Source of the DNA: Moniliophthora roreri | Lineage: Eukaryota; Basidiomycota; Agaricomycetes; Agaricales; Marasmiaceae | Direction: 5' to 3' | DNA: 64,000 nucleotides | Assembly (NCBI GenBank): GCA_001466705.2 | Contig: LATX02000247.1 | Coordinates: 62,001-126,000, forward strand | Shown here: positions 1 to 12,102 of the stretch, piece after piece | Layout of the letters: the number at the start of each line of letters is the position of its first letter | Position numbering within the stretch: position 1 is the first letter of the stretch | Notes under the pieces: model-generated | The model's input: the letters and a program-made list of their open reading frames with translations, nothing else | What the model was told of the DNA's origin: nothing | Database searches by the model: none | Program-made: the position numbers and the translations under genes

Positions 1-3000
1 TAACGCATGAGATGGAAACTCTAGGTGAGGGGAAATGTTTTCTATACACTCTTTATAAATGAACGCGTCTATCCTTCTTGGGTCAGTGTCGGGTTCATGA
101 CCGTTGTTCCTGGTAACGATCCAAATTTTGAGGTGTGCGCGTTCTTCAACCCAACACGTACAACGCGGGACGATCACAGCCCATATGAATAAATGGCTCT
201 TTGAGTGATTGCGGCGCGTATGGTTCCTAAGGACGAGATTTTGAGTGCACAGCTTCCACGGGTAGCTAGGCTTGGTTGCGTGCTAGAGTGTTCTTAGCTT
301 TGCTGGCTTCGAGCGTTTGAGATCCCAACCGATTCTCTCGGGAATGGTTTTATGTCTGGCACTGTAGCTTCCGTTAGTATTCAGAATAGTGCGGCAATTA
401 AAGGGAAATTGGTTCATCACCGATTCTGCGGAAGGCTGAAAGGGATTTCATTTCGCGTTTGGAAGGCGCTTGACAAAGCCAAGTCAAAGCACATCGGTGC
501 AGCATTCTAATCAAAGGGCTGACGGTGCGCTTGTACGCGATAATTATGGCTTGACCGCTTTGAGGTCACTACTATAGTGGTGGCGTCTGATGTCGGCGAT
601 TGCGCTCCGCGGCCGGGTTACTTAGGTTTCAGTACAAATCATCTCTGAATTCAGATGAACAGCGGCATCGTTGGAAACCGTCGCAGGCACTTACAATTCC
701 TACTTCTCCATGAAGATCAGGGAGTTCACACAGCTTTTGGTACATAGAACATACCGTCAGATGAAATCCACACCTCCGAAATACCAGCAAAAGAGGTGTA
801 ATAGACAAACCATCGGGTCCAATGTGGCGCTCTTGCTATAGGATAGCGGGGACGGGAATGGGATGTGATAATTATGCGCCCACGGGTCACCAATGCAGTT
901 GGTGTTCTTGTTCGAAATGAGGCTTACGGTGCATCGGGAAGACACAGTGATGTATAGGGCTGTAGAATCCGTCGCCAGCGCACGTTACCCAATAGGGAGA
1001 AATATTTTGGTTGGAGCTTGACTTGAACCTGACTAAACAAGCAAAGTCTGAGGATGTACGTCTGGAGAAAGCAGACCAAAAATTATCCAGTATCTCCAGC
1101 ATTCTCGATGATTCACTTATAATCCATCAAGTGATTACGAAGCAGTCAGGCAGGAGAAACAGCTAGGGGCTAGAGTGAAGGTCTTGCAAAAGCTGGAAGG
1201 CGGGCGTGATGGTAATGAGAATGCCTGCACAGAATATCAGTTAGCTGGGAAAGGGGAAGTATATATTTAGAATATAGACTATGGCTGACGTAGCTGACGT
1301 AGTATTGGAGTCGCCATAATTTCGATGCGAGTATGTGATGGCTTCGGACCGCTGAGATTAATATAGTATCGAGTATGAAAAGGAGAAGGGGATTATTGTG
1401 ATAATCAGAAACCGAGGAACGGCGGAATATGGGAGTCAAGAGTAAAGATGAAAGATAAGATAATCAGCCTAGATCCGGCTTACGGCCGAGGCCTTCCGGC
1501 ATTGATAGTGACGAGCAGCTCTTCCTTTTACCATCATGTTCCCCGCTCCCGAAGACCCTCGATACTGCACAGGAACCATATTGCAATGCTGTATTGGCAT
1601 AAGTACCTGCAACCTGTGTGGTAGTACGTCATTCGCCTCTCAGTCTGGAACCAAAGATGACGTTTTATCAATTTATAGGTGCCCTGAAAGGGCCGATTTC
1701 TTTTCCGAAGAAAAGCATACAATTGCGAGGAGTTGCGAGGGCGGGATGGAAGGATTCTATGCGCCGACGTCGGGATTGACTGGATTCCGAAAGACTAGTC
1801 CACCCACAGCGGAGTTTACGACTGAGAGCCACCGAAGAATAACTGAGAAGATAACCTGAAGATATACCGCCTTTTATTCCGCTTACAACAATACCTGGAC
1901 TTCCGTATCGAGAGGAACCATTACCATTTGCCGCTGTCGGACTCATATCTCGTACGGAGATTTTGAATTCGGTCATCTTTTCTTTCGAATTCTGACACGT
2001 CTCATTCAGGCTTTCAGGTCCAAAATGCCACAAAAGATCAAGAGAGTTGATGGAGTCTACGAGAGCTATGGGTAGAGCTCGAAAGATATCATTCAGCATT
2101 TGGAATCCCTGCGCACCGCATCCAGAGCCAGCACGCCATCACGGTTCCTTCCCTTCCAACGCTATTATCACTGCTCCCATTATCAGAACTAAAGGCACGA
2201 ACACACAGCCGTCAGTGCCAGCACATGCTACTAGGAAAGATACCTTCACATCGACAATACTCCTCTTCACTCAGTATCTCCCGTACAACCTGGAAAACCC
2301 CATTTCCGACTCCCACCAGAACCACGTCGTACACGTCATTACTTCATGCAACAGCATTGACTGCTCTCTTTGTCGAGATTGACGGTAGGGACACGCAGTT
2401 GTCAACTCTCAACGCCTGTCCCTCATTCGCATCCGTTTCCCACTCCACGCTGAAAACCTACTCGATCGCACAATGAAGCAGAGCAAGCCACACCTCCCCA
2501 CGCTTTCATATGCACAATAGCCAAGGCACGAGGAAGGGTTCAGAACGAGGAAGTAGGAAGTGTGAGGATGGTATGAGGGAGGGGAAGCGGATGTGTGAGG
2601 CGTCCAGACAGACCGGCGACGGACGGGAGTCTAGATTGCTGACGTCATCAGCATCGCTATCGTTCCTTGGTTCCTCTCTCACCAGCCACCTATCCATCCT
2701 CTGTATCCTTTTCCACCGCAGATCCACCCCATAGAAGCAAGGAAGTCTGGGCTATACATCATTACGCTTTGCCTCCCAGCACTGAGACCCTTGCATTTCA
2801 TCTGGATACTGTTCACCAGCAGACGACTTTTTCACTAATGGAAGTCGTTCATTCGAGCACAGGAGAACGAATTTGCAGTCATTTGGAACGAGATGTGGGG
2901 CGGTGGTACTTGGGACTGTGTGGAAGCTCCTCAAGTCATAGTCGGGCTCTCGGTCATGATAAGTATTGGAAATAGGACGTGGGGGTATACAGGGTTACGG

Positions 3001-4383
3001 AAAACCCGGAGACGTAGAGAGTCGATGGATGCTTAGCAGAGCGAGGATGAAGTGAACAGGGCTGGGTGAGCACAAGTCCATCCCTAGCTCTTCGTATTTA
3101 TAACGTTTGTTCCTCAACAGTGTTCGCTGTCTATATCGTGATTGAGAACTCCGGAAACCATCTTCCAATACAATTCGCGCTTTGTCCAGCTCCGGCACTC
3201 CTTACATCCCACAACCAACCCTTCCACTCGCGCGAGATTATGTGTCGCCATGCCATTGCATACAGAGCCGGCGGAATCGAAGGAACACGCTTAGCTATAG
3301 ACCCGCCATGGCATAGCTTATGTATAAGAGGATGAGAACGAGAGGGACAGGCGTCACTGATTATGGTTCAGGGGTTGCGAACGAAATCAACCACATCCGA
3401 ACCCTCACTCCCACTCCGCACCCAAAGACACATCGCCCCCGTACCCACCCTCAGAAGTCAGAAGCCTTCAGTGCATCAGCAGCGCTTACCCCAGGTGGTG
3501 AACGTCAGGTTTGCCGTTCAGTCCCGCTGCTGAAACCGTGGTGGAGGCGTTGGATTTCATAGAGGACCTACGGTTCGGGGGCTATCCCCTCTCATGCGCC
3601 CGTCAATACCATTATCGCTACCTTCTTCACGGATGCAAGCGTAGATGCGTCAGCGGGAGCTTAACGTGGGTGTCGATAGGAACCTTAGGCAGAGAGAATG
3701 CAATCTAGGACATTGGATCTCGACACAGAATCACTACGATGCCCGTACTCATGTACACTGTGTCTATTACTTCCTACTTGAATAATCTGCTTTCACCTCG
3801 CTTTAACCTCGATTTCTCGAACTTTGTGCTCCCAGCTTTGTACTGTTCAAAGGCTAGCCAAACATCTCGGCTCACCCAAGCCGGAAAGTTTCATGATTGC
3901 TCTATGAAAGGTCCTTCGAACCTCATTAAATCATAAAGGCACTGCGAAAACCATCAGGGCTGTGCCGAATGGTATGTAAATCTTGGCTATGTTTTCTGTA
4001 TCATCTTGTACTCACTGCAAAATTGATCATCAGGATGCGGGAATTGCACTTCATCAGAAGACTCCATAACACATCGTTCTATTCGATGAAGAATGTATAT
4101 GGTCAGGGTCAGAGATCTGAATATATCCTGTATCGTTTGAAATCGCGGAACCACCTCAATGATTGAACTGACAGAAATAGATATTTTGGGCCACTACTAA
4201 GAGATCCAAGACCTGACTTACTAGGAAAGGTATCTCATTCCAATAATCCATGGCGGTACACATCACTGTGGGTTCTTTGTGCTCTTCCTGATCCCGTCGC
4301 ACAGGCTAATGTACACACTTTTGCTAGCACTGCTGATATCCACGTTATGGATTTGCAAACCATGACTCAGGGACCATGACAAC
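1..4383. other. gene-poor stretch, no confident gene
   Basis: I see no recognisable gene here. Open frames are short and overlap on both strands. The longest is a 143-codon minus-strand frame at 1668-2099, whose translation has an N-E-T-C glycosylation-like site and a Ser/Gly-rich part. It could be the tail exon of a decayed membrane protein, because hydrophobic stretches lie upstream on the same strand near 2100-2330 but in another frame. I could not assemble a consistent splice model. No tRNA, terminal repeat or transposon motif was noticed. Confidence 0.5.
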
Positions 4384-5622
4384 GTGTTCATCAGCAAGTC
4401 CGTCGATGCTACTGGTCGGCCGAAGCATTGCCTGACCTACCAGTGCTGGCGCCTGAGTCATCTTATAAACAAGTTTTTCACTCGAAACCCAACATCCGCG
4501 CTCTGTTCATCGCTTCATCTTTCCTCCGTGATGACTTATAGTCAATTCTACACTCCAAGATCACAGGAAGCAGCCGAGCTACCTCCTGATCACCCTGTGG
4601 TTTCAAGTCTATATCCCGGCAAATTCTGTCCTTGTGCGTTAAAGGAGACGCATAATGAAGAAACTCACAAATATCGAGCCCCTCAGGAAGAAGACATACG
4701 CTCCGTATGTCCTGCACTCAACACAATGGCAAACCATGGTTATATGTACGTCCCCTCGTTTCTCTGTTCCCCCACATGCTTACACAACTCCAGCCCTCGA
4801 AATGGGCGTAACCTCACATTCAAAGTTATTTTTTGTGGTCTGAAAGCCTGTTATGGGCTTTCCACTTCTCTCGCAACAATTCTCACGCTCGGTGGCTTTC
4901 TGGCGATCAATCATTCGCCTGTTGGTCTTCCATTTGGTTTAAACAGGATCATTTCCATGAAGAATCCTGACGGGTCGACTAGTGTTCCTGGCATCATCGA
5001 TCTCAAGCTCGTCGGGAGACATGGCCGTGTGGAGCACGATGCGAGCTTGGTTCACGAAGATTGTCCAAAGGATTTCTTGTATCCACCGGTGCGGATACGT
5101 AAAGATTGGGTGTACAAACTTGTTGGAGACGTGTTGCCGAAGGTAAAAGGCTATAATGAAGATCAGAATGTTATACATACATCGTCGATACCCAGGGCAT
5201 CTTCCTCGAGTGCTGCGAGCGTAGAGCCAGATCATGATAGTTCATCATGGCGGACATATGCCTCCGAGTCTCACCTCTATACCCTCGTTTCATGTGCTGA
5301 CGTCGGTCGAATGCGTGCCCGTCGCGAAAGGGAAATTTCTCCGAAGAAGCTACACTGGTTCCATAGGGATATCGCACGGGGGGAGATGGCTATCATACTG
5401 GGAGTTTGGGAAAGAGAGACATATGTTGAGAACTTGGACGGAGAGATGAATGGAGGAGTGGCAAAAAGAAAGAAGGGCACTCCGTTGCCATTTCTCCTTA
5501 CCTGGCTGGCCGATGAACGGTTACCAGACGGCTGGAAACCGGACCATGTGCAGAGCTTGAAGGGTGTCTCAAAGAGAAAAAGACTGATACGGAAAGCTGC
5601 AAAGGAGGCGATTGAGCTTTGA
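4384..5622 (+). CDS. heme-thiolate peroxidase (chloroperoxidase / unspecific peroxygenase family, Peroxidase_2)
   Basis: The open frame codes for up to 412 residues. It carries the proximal heme-thiolate motif: Cys109-Pro110 followed by A-L-N-T-M-A-N-H-G-Y (VCP in place of the usual PCP), then P-R-N-G-R-N-L-T-F. The distal acid motif E217-H-D-A-S follows. Family enzymes use the Cys as axial heme ligand and the Glu as acid-base to activate peroxide for halogenation or oxyfunctionalisation of aromatics, usually outside the cell. A 48-nt intron (4746-4793, GT-AG, phase 2) sits inside the motif. Removing it changes G-Y-M-Y into G-Y-I-P-R-N-G, the family consensus, so the unspliced frame is misleading only because 48 is divisible by 3. 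The first 50 or so residues look non-family and the true start may lie in another exon or at Met50. No clear signal peptide is visible. The C-terminus (WLADERLPDGW) is family-like. Confidence 0.85.
   Translation: MFISKSVDATGRPKHCLTYQCWRLSHLINKFFTRNPTSALCSSLHLSSVMTYSQFYTPRSQEAAELPPDHPVVSSLYPGKFCPCALKETHNEETHKYRAPQEEDIRSVCPALNTMANHGYMYVPSFLCSPTCLHNSSPRNGRNLTFKVIFCGLKACYGLSTSLATILTLGGFLAINHSPVGLPFGLNRIISMKNPDGSTSVPGIIDLKLVGRHGRVEHDASLVHEDCPKDFLYPPVRIRKDWVYKLVGDVLPKVKGYNEDQNVIHTSSIPRASSSSAASVEPDHDSSSWRTYASESHLYTLVSCADVGRMRARREREISPKKLHWFHRDIARGEMAIILGVWERETYVENLDGEMNGGVAKRKKGTPLPFLLTWLADERLPDGWKPDHVQSLKGVSKRKRLIRKAAKEAIEL
4746..4793 (+). other. 48-nt in-frame intron inside the peroxidase heme motif
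   Basis: A GT-AG intron with donor gtacgt and acceptor ctccag. Excising it restores the conserved N-H-G-Y-(I)-P-R-N-G run. It has no stop codon and a length divisible by three, so an unspliced message would insert 16 residues. Confidence 0.8.
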
Positions 5623-6330
5623 TCTTGATCTTGACTGTACACATCTCGCTGCATTGTCCTATTGTTGGGTGTATCCATAATAGTCGCAGTATTCCATAAA
5701 CATTCTTACAGGCAAAATCATGTAAAAGCATTACTGGTTTAGGCATTCATTCCTAAGCCTCTGCTGCTTCGTCAAACAGTGCCACTGCTTCGATAATCAC
5801 AAAGTTTTGTGCTGTCGGTATTGCTTACATATTCAATTCTGGCTTGCCTTTAGTATTTGACTAGAGTAATAGATTTGGTCGAGAAACAGAACAAACAGAA
5901 ACGGAAGAAATAAAACGGAAAGTTGAAACATACGATCGGGCGGCGATTAATGAATCTTTGGAGACAACTTGAAGCACCACCTCCGATCTCAGAGACAGCG
6001 CTCAGAACGCTTCTTTCTTGAGCATTTTTGACTCTTCTTAGCTGATACCCTGAGACAGATGGGAACGAACGACTAGGCTTGAGGGAGTGGCGAATTAGCG
6101 CCGCTTCAGCGCCTACTCGACGCACAGCCTAATAAATTAGCAAATGCAGTTCTCACGGATCTGCTCTTGTTCTGTTACCATCATCATCGCACATTTTCCC
6201 GAATGACAGGTAAGATCGTTGTACAATCCATGCTTATGAATTTGAATCCTTTCGGCTGTTCGCAGATGCACAGAAGACGGTTCCACCGCAATTCGGGACT
6301 CCATTTGTCCATCGCCTCCCACCAGAAATT

Positions 6331-7863
6331 ATGAGTGACATATTCATCAACGTGGATTGTATCAGGGATCACGACGTTGTACATCAGAGCCGTTTCTGCC
6401 AAAAAGGCTCTGAACGTTGCTCTAGATCAGCAGGTTCACATCTAGGAAGTGTTTGCGTCTATTGGAGACGTGTTACGCTTAGCACCCCAGGTCTTTGGGC
6501 GTCTATGCTCGTCGAGATCGGGCACTCTGTGTATCCCGAATGCATTCTGGAGCGTCTTATGCTGCATATCGAGCGCTCGCGCTCTGCAGCACTCTCAGTC
6601 ATTCTCAAAATTGTCTCCTACTTTTCAGAAGATGAGTACGACAACGTGCTTCAAGCCTTGATCGCACCACACACAACGCTCCTATCACAGTATAGCAAAC
6701 TCCTCCCATACGGCCTTCTTAACGTCATCATGGGTCAAACAGAGAGAATCCGTCATCTCTCATTGTTTCTACTTAGTGAACAAATCGATGCCGAGCGTTT
6801 TGCTTTCCCCCTTTTCTCGCACTTTCAGAACCGTTTTCCCATTCTCGAGCATATCACAGCCGATCTTCCATACGGGGATGATTCTCAAAGCATCCTCGAC
6901 CTCTTCGGAACATCTTCCCGCATTTTCAGCTTTGGAATCAGTGAACCCATGATCGGCTCCCCTCGGCAATATGCATTTCCCTACTCACGCATGACAAACA
7001 TTTACATTAAAGAAATGGGAGCGCACGGGTTGAGGACCATCTTACACCTTTGTCCGAATCTCCGTGCAGCGGATGTGGCATTTGGCTATGGAGAATTAGA
7101 ACAGCTATCACCCACCACGGAACTGACCCTCCAACATCTCGAATCTCTCAGCATCTCGATTAGGAACCTAGAAAATATTGATGAGTTGTCAGCGATCATT
7201 AATGCTGCAAATTTCCCAGCATTGTCATCGTTATCCATTGGAATGCCGAGAATAAAAGGAGTCAAACGCGACGCATGGTACATGGCAGGCGTATCGCAAT
7301 TCATCGTGTCGTTACTAGGTCTCATTACACGCTCACAAAGCAGGAGTCACTCGAGCATTGAAATACTCCAGCTGAACTGCTTCCCTCTTCAACATGATGA
7401 GCTCATTGCGTTGATGGAGAAGCTATCGAACCTGCTGGAGTTGTCGATATCGGAGTCAGATTGGGAGGGAACGGACCCGCAGAACGGAAGGAATCAGATG
7501 CTCACTTGTCGTGCCCTGGAGGAGTTGGCTAGTGGTCGGGTTCTTCCAAGGCTGAAGAATCTTCGGATGGAGGTAAACAATGATTGGGTCGGGAGTGACA
7601 CGTTTGAACGGATGATTGAATCACGGCCTCGACTTGACTCAGCTTACTTGAAGATCGTAGCGGACACGGTGCCCAACTTGGATCTTTCTCGTTTACGACA
7701 ACTTCAACAAGACCGGATACGACAGGCATTGCGCATCGTTCAGGAGCAAACCCATGATTTGAGTGAGCAGATTGAGCTGTTAGGATATAGCAAGGTGCGT
7801 GTTCAACTTATCCTGCTGCTGAGTTCTTACTGAAGGTTGATACAGGGATCCTTTGTGAACTGA
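6331..7863 (+). CDS. F-box protein with leucine-rich-repeat-like C-terminal region
   Basis: The F-box is at the N-terminus: L-P-P-E-I-M-S-D-I-F-I-N-V, then V-C-V-Y-W-R-R-V-T-L-S-T-P-G-L-W-A-S-M, the usual Agaricomycete F-box layout. F-box proteins recruit substrates to SCF (Skp1-cullin) ubiquitin ligases. The remaining 400 or so residues hold irregular leucine-rich segments (for example L-R-T-I-L-H-L-C-P-N-L and L-S-I-G-M-P) that suit a solenoid substrate-binding domain. The frame is open upstream of the Met at 6331, through L-P-P-E-I and a preceding V-P-P-Q-F-G stretch, so the real start lies further upstream, probably behind an intron. At the 3' end an intron at 7795-7845 (gtgcgt...tacag) removes the apparent tail and ends the protein with S-K-G-S-F-V-N and stop at 7861-7863. 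The substrate is unknown. Confidence 0.8.
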
Positions 7864-8046
7864 GAAACCTAGGTCAACTTGAATGAAACAAATTTATTTT
7901 GATTATGATACAAGCAATTTACTGCACAAGTACTATACTCAATATCTATCATGTTTAGCCTTGCAATAACCTTCTGTACGCCGAGTCACAACGGAACAAT
8001 CATCATACTGCACTTGTCTGGTTCCCTTTGTATCCCGAGACAGGTT

Positions 8047-9522
8047 TTAACAAGCATCATCACGTTTGAACAACACCGTAGAATCCACTCTCTCTTCTCG
8101 GGACATGCAGTCCTGTCGATGGTAAACGTCGAGAACGGAAACATTATCACTGACTACAGTGGTACGCATAGACGTAGCTGTGCCCTCTATTTGGTTGAAA
8201 CCAGTACCTAGAGCGACGCGAACAATGATAATGGTAGACATGATACCCTACCGTCGAGAATGAATTCAAATGACGGTAGATTGCATAAAAAGAACTCACC
8301 GCGAGGGAAGACCAGGTGCGCATACCAATGTCAATGAATGTGTCATGGAGCACTAAAGATTCTTCTCCTTGATATCCTTCGCGAAGTTGATGAACCTCGA
8401 TAAAAAATAGGAGGCTTATAAATGCTGAATAGGTTATCCCAGATTCCAATCTGAGCAGAAGTTAGCAGTGGATGGTCAGGACAAGCATAAGCGGCTCACG
8501 TCACAGCTATCACAGTCCTATACAAGTTTCTTGTCGCTGGGCCGAAATACGCTCCCAATTCACGGTTAACCTTAAAAATCCGAAAGGCTTACAAGAAAAT
8601 TAGGAACGGAATCTGAAGTATTCACCACCATACGTACCTATCAGTGAGGAAAGCAACAGGTTATTGATCCCAATAGCCCCCGCAACGATGGCTGCAATGT
8701 CGAGACTCCCAATGAGGAGTCCACTCGGACTTCTGTAGCCTTCTTTGACAGCCTGGCTCTGGGGTGCGTCGAGGACGAAACCAGTCACTAGTCGGCGGTT
8801 AGGTCACCTAGAAGCCAGAGGTTGTAGACTCACCATGACAACTCAAGTACAATAATGTAGGGAAAAGGACGACTCGCCATCGCCCATCCCATACTGTGTA
8901 GCAACGCCACAGCTAAATAATAGGTGTATGATCAAAAACATGGGAAAGGGTTTTCGTATATCGCGGGACGTACGAGAATTGCATCTGCGACAGCACTGAG
9001 CAGGGTTAGCGCATCGTGAGCGTTTCGAGCAACCAATGTCTTTGTACCTGGAAGCTATCAAGAGCTCAAACTTGGCGGTGCAGAGACGTTCGCGAATGAA
9101 TTCAGATTGCCAGCGGCAGCTGTGATTTACCAAGTCAGCACACGGAAACAGAACGGTAGTAGAGGTGTTCACACCCAAATAGGTTGCAGTACCACATGGC
9201 GTCATCTACTGCATAGAGTAGAACGTCTGCTGAAATCAAGAAGAATAGCAAAGAGGTCGCGATAAGAATATATTGGTAACAGTGTTGTCGCCTTTGTAGG
9301 AGGACACGTGTGCAGATGGTGAATAATACGATGTACATGCCTGCACAATGGTCAGAATTCGTCAGTTCAGAGCGACATGAATGCTCACCGTAAAAGAAGA
9401 ATTGCACCTATCACGAAAAAACACAATCTGGGTCAGTATCAGTATGCTGGTCAAGGGTTAGACTTACTGCAATTGACGCCTCAGTGATCATCACATCCGA
9501 GTAGTGTAATTGGGTGTCCATG
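8047..9522 (-). CDS. seven-transmembrane receptor-like fungal protein, copy A
   Basis: This is a multi-exon gene. Exon 1 begins M-D-T-Q-L-H-Y-S-D-V and ends at 9468. It is followed by a 19-nt micro-exon at 9389-9407 (V-Q-F-F-F-Y-G) and a long hydrophobic exon (G-M-Y-I-V-L-F-T-I-C-T-R-V-L-L-Q-R-R). Downstream exons give A-V-A-D-A-I-L-L-W-R-C-Y-T-V-W, a Ser/Ile-rich TM segment near 8600-8788, L-E-S-G-I-T-Y near 8430 and T-I-I-I-V-R-V-A-L-G near 8220. The same landmarks occur in the same order in copies B (29464-31032) and C (31097-32621). The family is common and expanded in Agaricomycetes and predicted to sit in the plasma membrane with about seven TM helices; its ligand is unknown. All exons can be joined by GT-AG introns with no stop that I noticed, so it looks functional. 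The C-terminal tail is polar and not similar to B or C. Confidence 0.7.
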
Positions 9523-9529
9523 TCTAGCA

Positions 9530-12100
9530 GGGAGGAATGCGATCGAGCAGTTGCGCTTCGTCCGAGGATTTTAACAAGTGCTTGAGCGCCGAGGGCCTAA
9601 ACAATAGGAATGCTATGGGTGAGAATGTTAATAAGATCCCACACTAAGCCATTTTAAGATGACGCCTCATATGAATGATCTGTCAAAGGAAGGCCTGTCT
9701 TATCTATCCCGTATAATCATACACACGCTCTTGCGACGTACGCGTCGATTGGCACATCTCTAGAGCGGAGTGATCTACGGGAGCGGGACCGATGACCAAT
9801 AATGAAAGTGATTGGTTGCATTTTGCGGTGTTATGACACACTATATATATGACGGGGGCCGAAAAACTAGAACTATGCAAATGCAAATCTGCTGATCTGT
9901 GTATGAGATGCCGCCCTGACCCTGGTATGCTAGCGACTGCCAGGACAAAAAGTGTGGAATCGTACCAAGCAAGAATGAACATGGGAGGTTGATAATAGCG
10001 GGAAGACCGGTGAAAACACAGCGTCACCGATAGACGGCGAAGTGCCAAATCTCGAGGGTTTGGAAGTGCTCATAACCAGTACATTTCGTGTAGGTTGCAC
10101 ACTTTGCTGGCCTTCGAGGCAAGAATGACGGGTGTCTCAATGTGCCAAAATGCGTTGAATGTGACAGGCACGGACAAGTCGGGTCATACTAGCGGCACGT
10201 TGCTAGGTGTACGGCTAGGGTACTCCAATCAGGCATCTGAAGAACGTAATGGAAAGCAACAATCGTACCATATTTGTACTCCATAAGTCTTCTGGACTCT
10301 GTGGAAGCGAGTTAACGACGATGACTTGGGCTTGCCTCGGTGTGAGGAGCGATTGGAAAAACCACGTTTAGGATCGGGGTTTGGCTTCAGGAAATTGCGT
10401 TTGTTGTACATCGATGTGAGTGAGTTGCGAATGGTGGTGATGGAAAAGCAGGTGAGGGTGCTGCTGGTTCAAGGCCTGACGAGCCCGATTCCATGATGTG
10501 GCCTCAGCAGTCAACCGCTCTTTGTTAGCCAGGATCATTAGAATTGATGATTTTGCTGTAGATCCCGTCAAGCCGTATGGGCCTGTTGGTACTTATCGTG
10601 ATGCAAGGCAGAGAATTGTCGCAAGTTTTGGACCTGAAGAACAGAGAATCAAACTGACTTTGACTTCTGAGATTGAGAAAAAGATAACGTACCTATCAGT
10701 CTAACGCTTCGCTGGCACCAAAGGGATCTTTTCGTGCTTTACTGAGCGTCGCTGCAAGTGGCGACATGGGAGTAAAAAAAGGTCGTTGCTTGTTCATGCT
10801 TGACGGCACGCGAGCATCTCGGCCCGAACCGGAAAATCCACGTGGAAATTGCGGCCGTCGCGTCTCTTGTCTCTTGCTTTCATGGTCCCTCTTCGCATTC
10901 CCCAGAACCACTCTTGGGCTCTACTGCGCTTCCAACGCTGTTATGTATCAAACGCCCAATACTCCGATGAGAACCGGAGTTCCTAGCGAAACACTAATAG
11001 TTGCATCAGATGAGCCGCAGCAATCAGATTCAAAGCTAACATTCCAACACCCCATAGTCATACTATCTCGGCACAACTCAACTTGTCAAGCACGCCAGAT
11101 AGCAAGTTGAGCACGTCATATACTTCATTTCTTCACTCACTGCTTTTTATGCTACGACAGAATGCATGCAGGATGCTATGGAACTTGGTGTGTAAGTAGG
11201 AAGCCAATTAAATACCAGATGGATGACTGAATTGTGTTCGAACAAAAAAAAGGTCAGCTGCCAACCATCCTTCAGTATTAACCACCCATAGCAGTCAATG
11301 CTGGGGTGGTACCTTGAACAGTGCAAAGTACTGATTATCCCGAAGCGACGATATCAAAGGAGATGAAAATGTCAAAAAGCGCCAGAGAGGCTCAATCACC
11401 AAGGAGATGATGAGCTCTCTGATTCTCTTCGTGATGTGTAGGCTATTTCGACAATATGGATGAAATTAGCAAGTGCTGCACCGACGAATACGGGCATATT
11501 GGACTGCGCCGAGATTCATGATCATCCGAGTGGACTATCGATGATGTGCAAACTACGGTACTCATCAATCTGTATGTAATTCACCACATCCACTCAGTTG
11601 ATGGATGGGAATTCACTTCCCGGGTAGAAGAAAAAAGCACGAGCGCGTAATGTCAGGGAGGTGGCGCTATACTAGGATGAGGGTAAGGGTCAACTGTCAT
11701 CTGCTGAGTTTCTATATTAATCGAACTGTTGGTCAGTCCCAAACGTGATACCCGCAAAATGATGTGATCCTAAGAAGGCGGCACATCATTCAGTCGAAGG
11801 TCTGCAGCACTGGATTTACTTGTAAAAGCTATAAGCAAGAAACTGTTGGGTATTCGTTCAATGATACTCGGAAGAGTATTCTCAGTGTTTTGAGATGAGC
11901 TTATTCGCTGATATCTTTCACCGAGCTAAAGACCTTTCAGTGCGCCGCAATAATGCGGAGAACCAGACTGGCGCATGTCTGCAAAAATCGTCCGTCCTTC
12001 TCACTTAGACATCCTCCTAATCCTGATGAAGATTTGGTTGGTCTCTACATTGATTCCCTTGGATTTACTGTACCTATACATGGTTTCAGTAATTCTAGTT
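9530..12100. other. intergenic stretch without a confident gene
   Basis: Only short overlapping frames are present, for example 114 codons at 9704-10048 (-) and at 10766-11110 (+). Neither shows a recognisable domain, and I could not connect either to flanking exons through plausible splice sites. No repeats stand out. Confidence 0.5.
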
Positions 12101-12102
12101 AG

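Noticed and set aside
5277..5678. 133-codon minus-strand frame
   Set aside because: Antisense shadow of the well-supported peroxidase gene.
10766..11110. 114-codon plus-strand frame as a gene
   Set aside because: No domain, no splice partner, and an overlapping minus-strand frame of similar quality.
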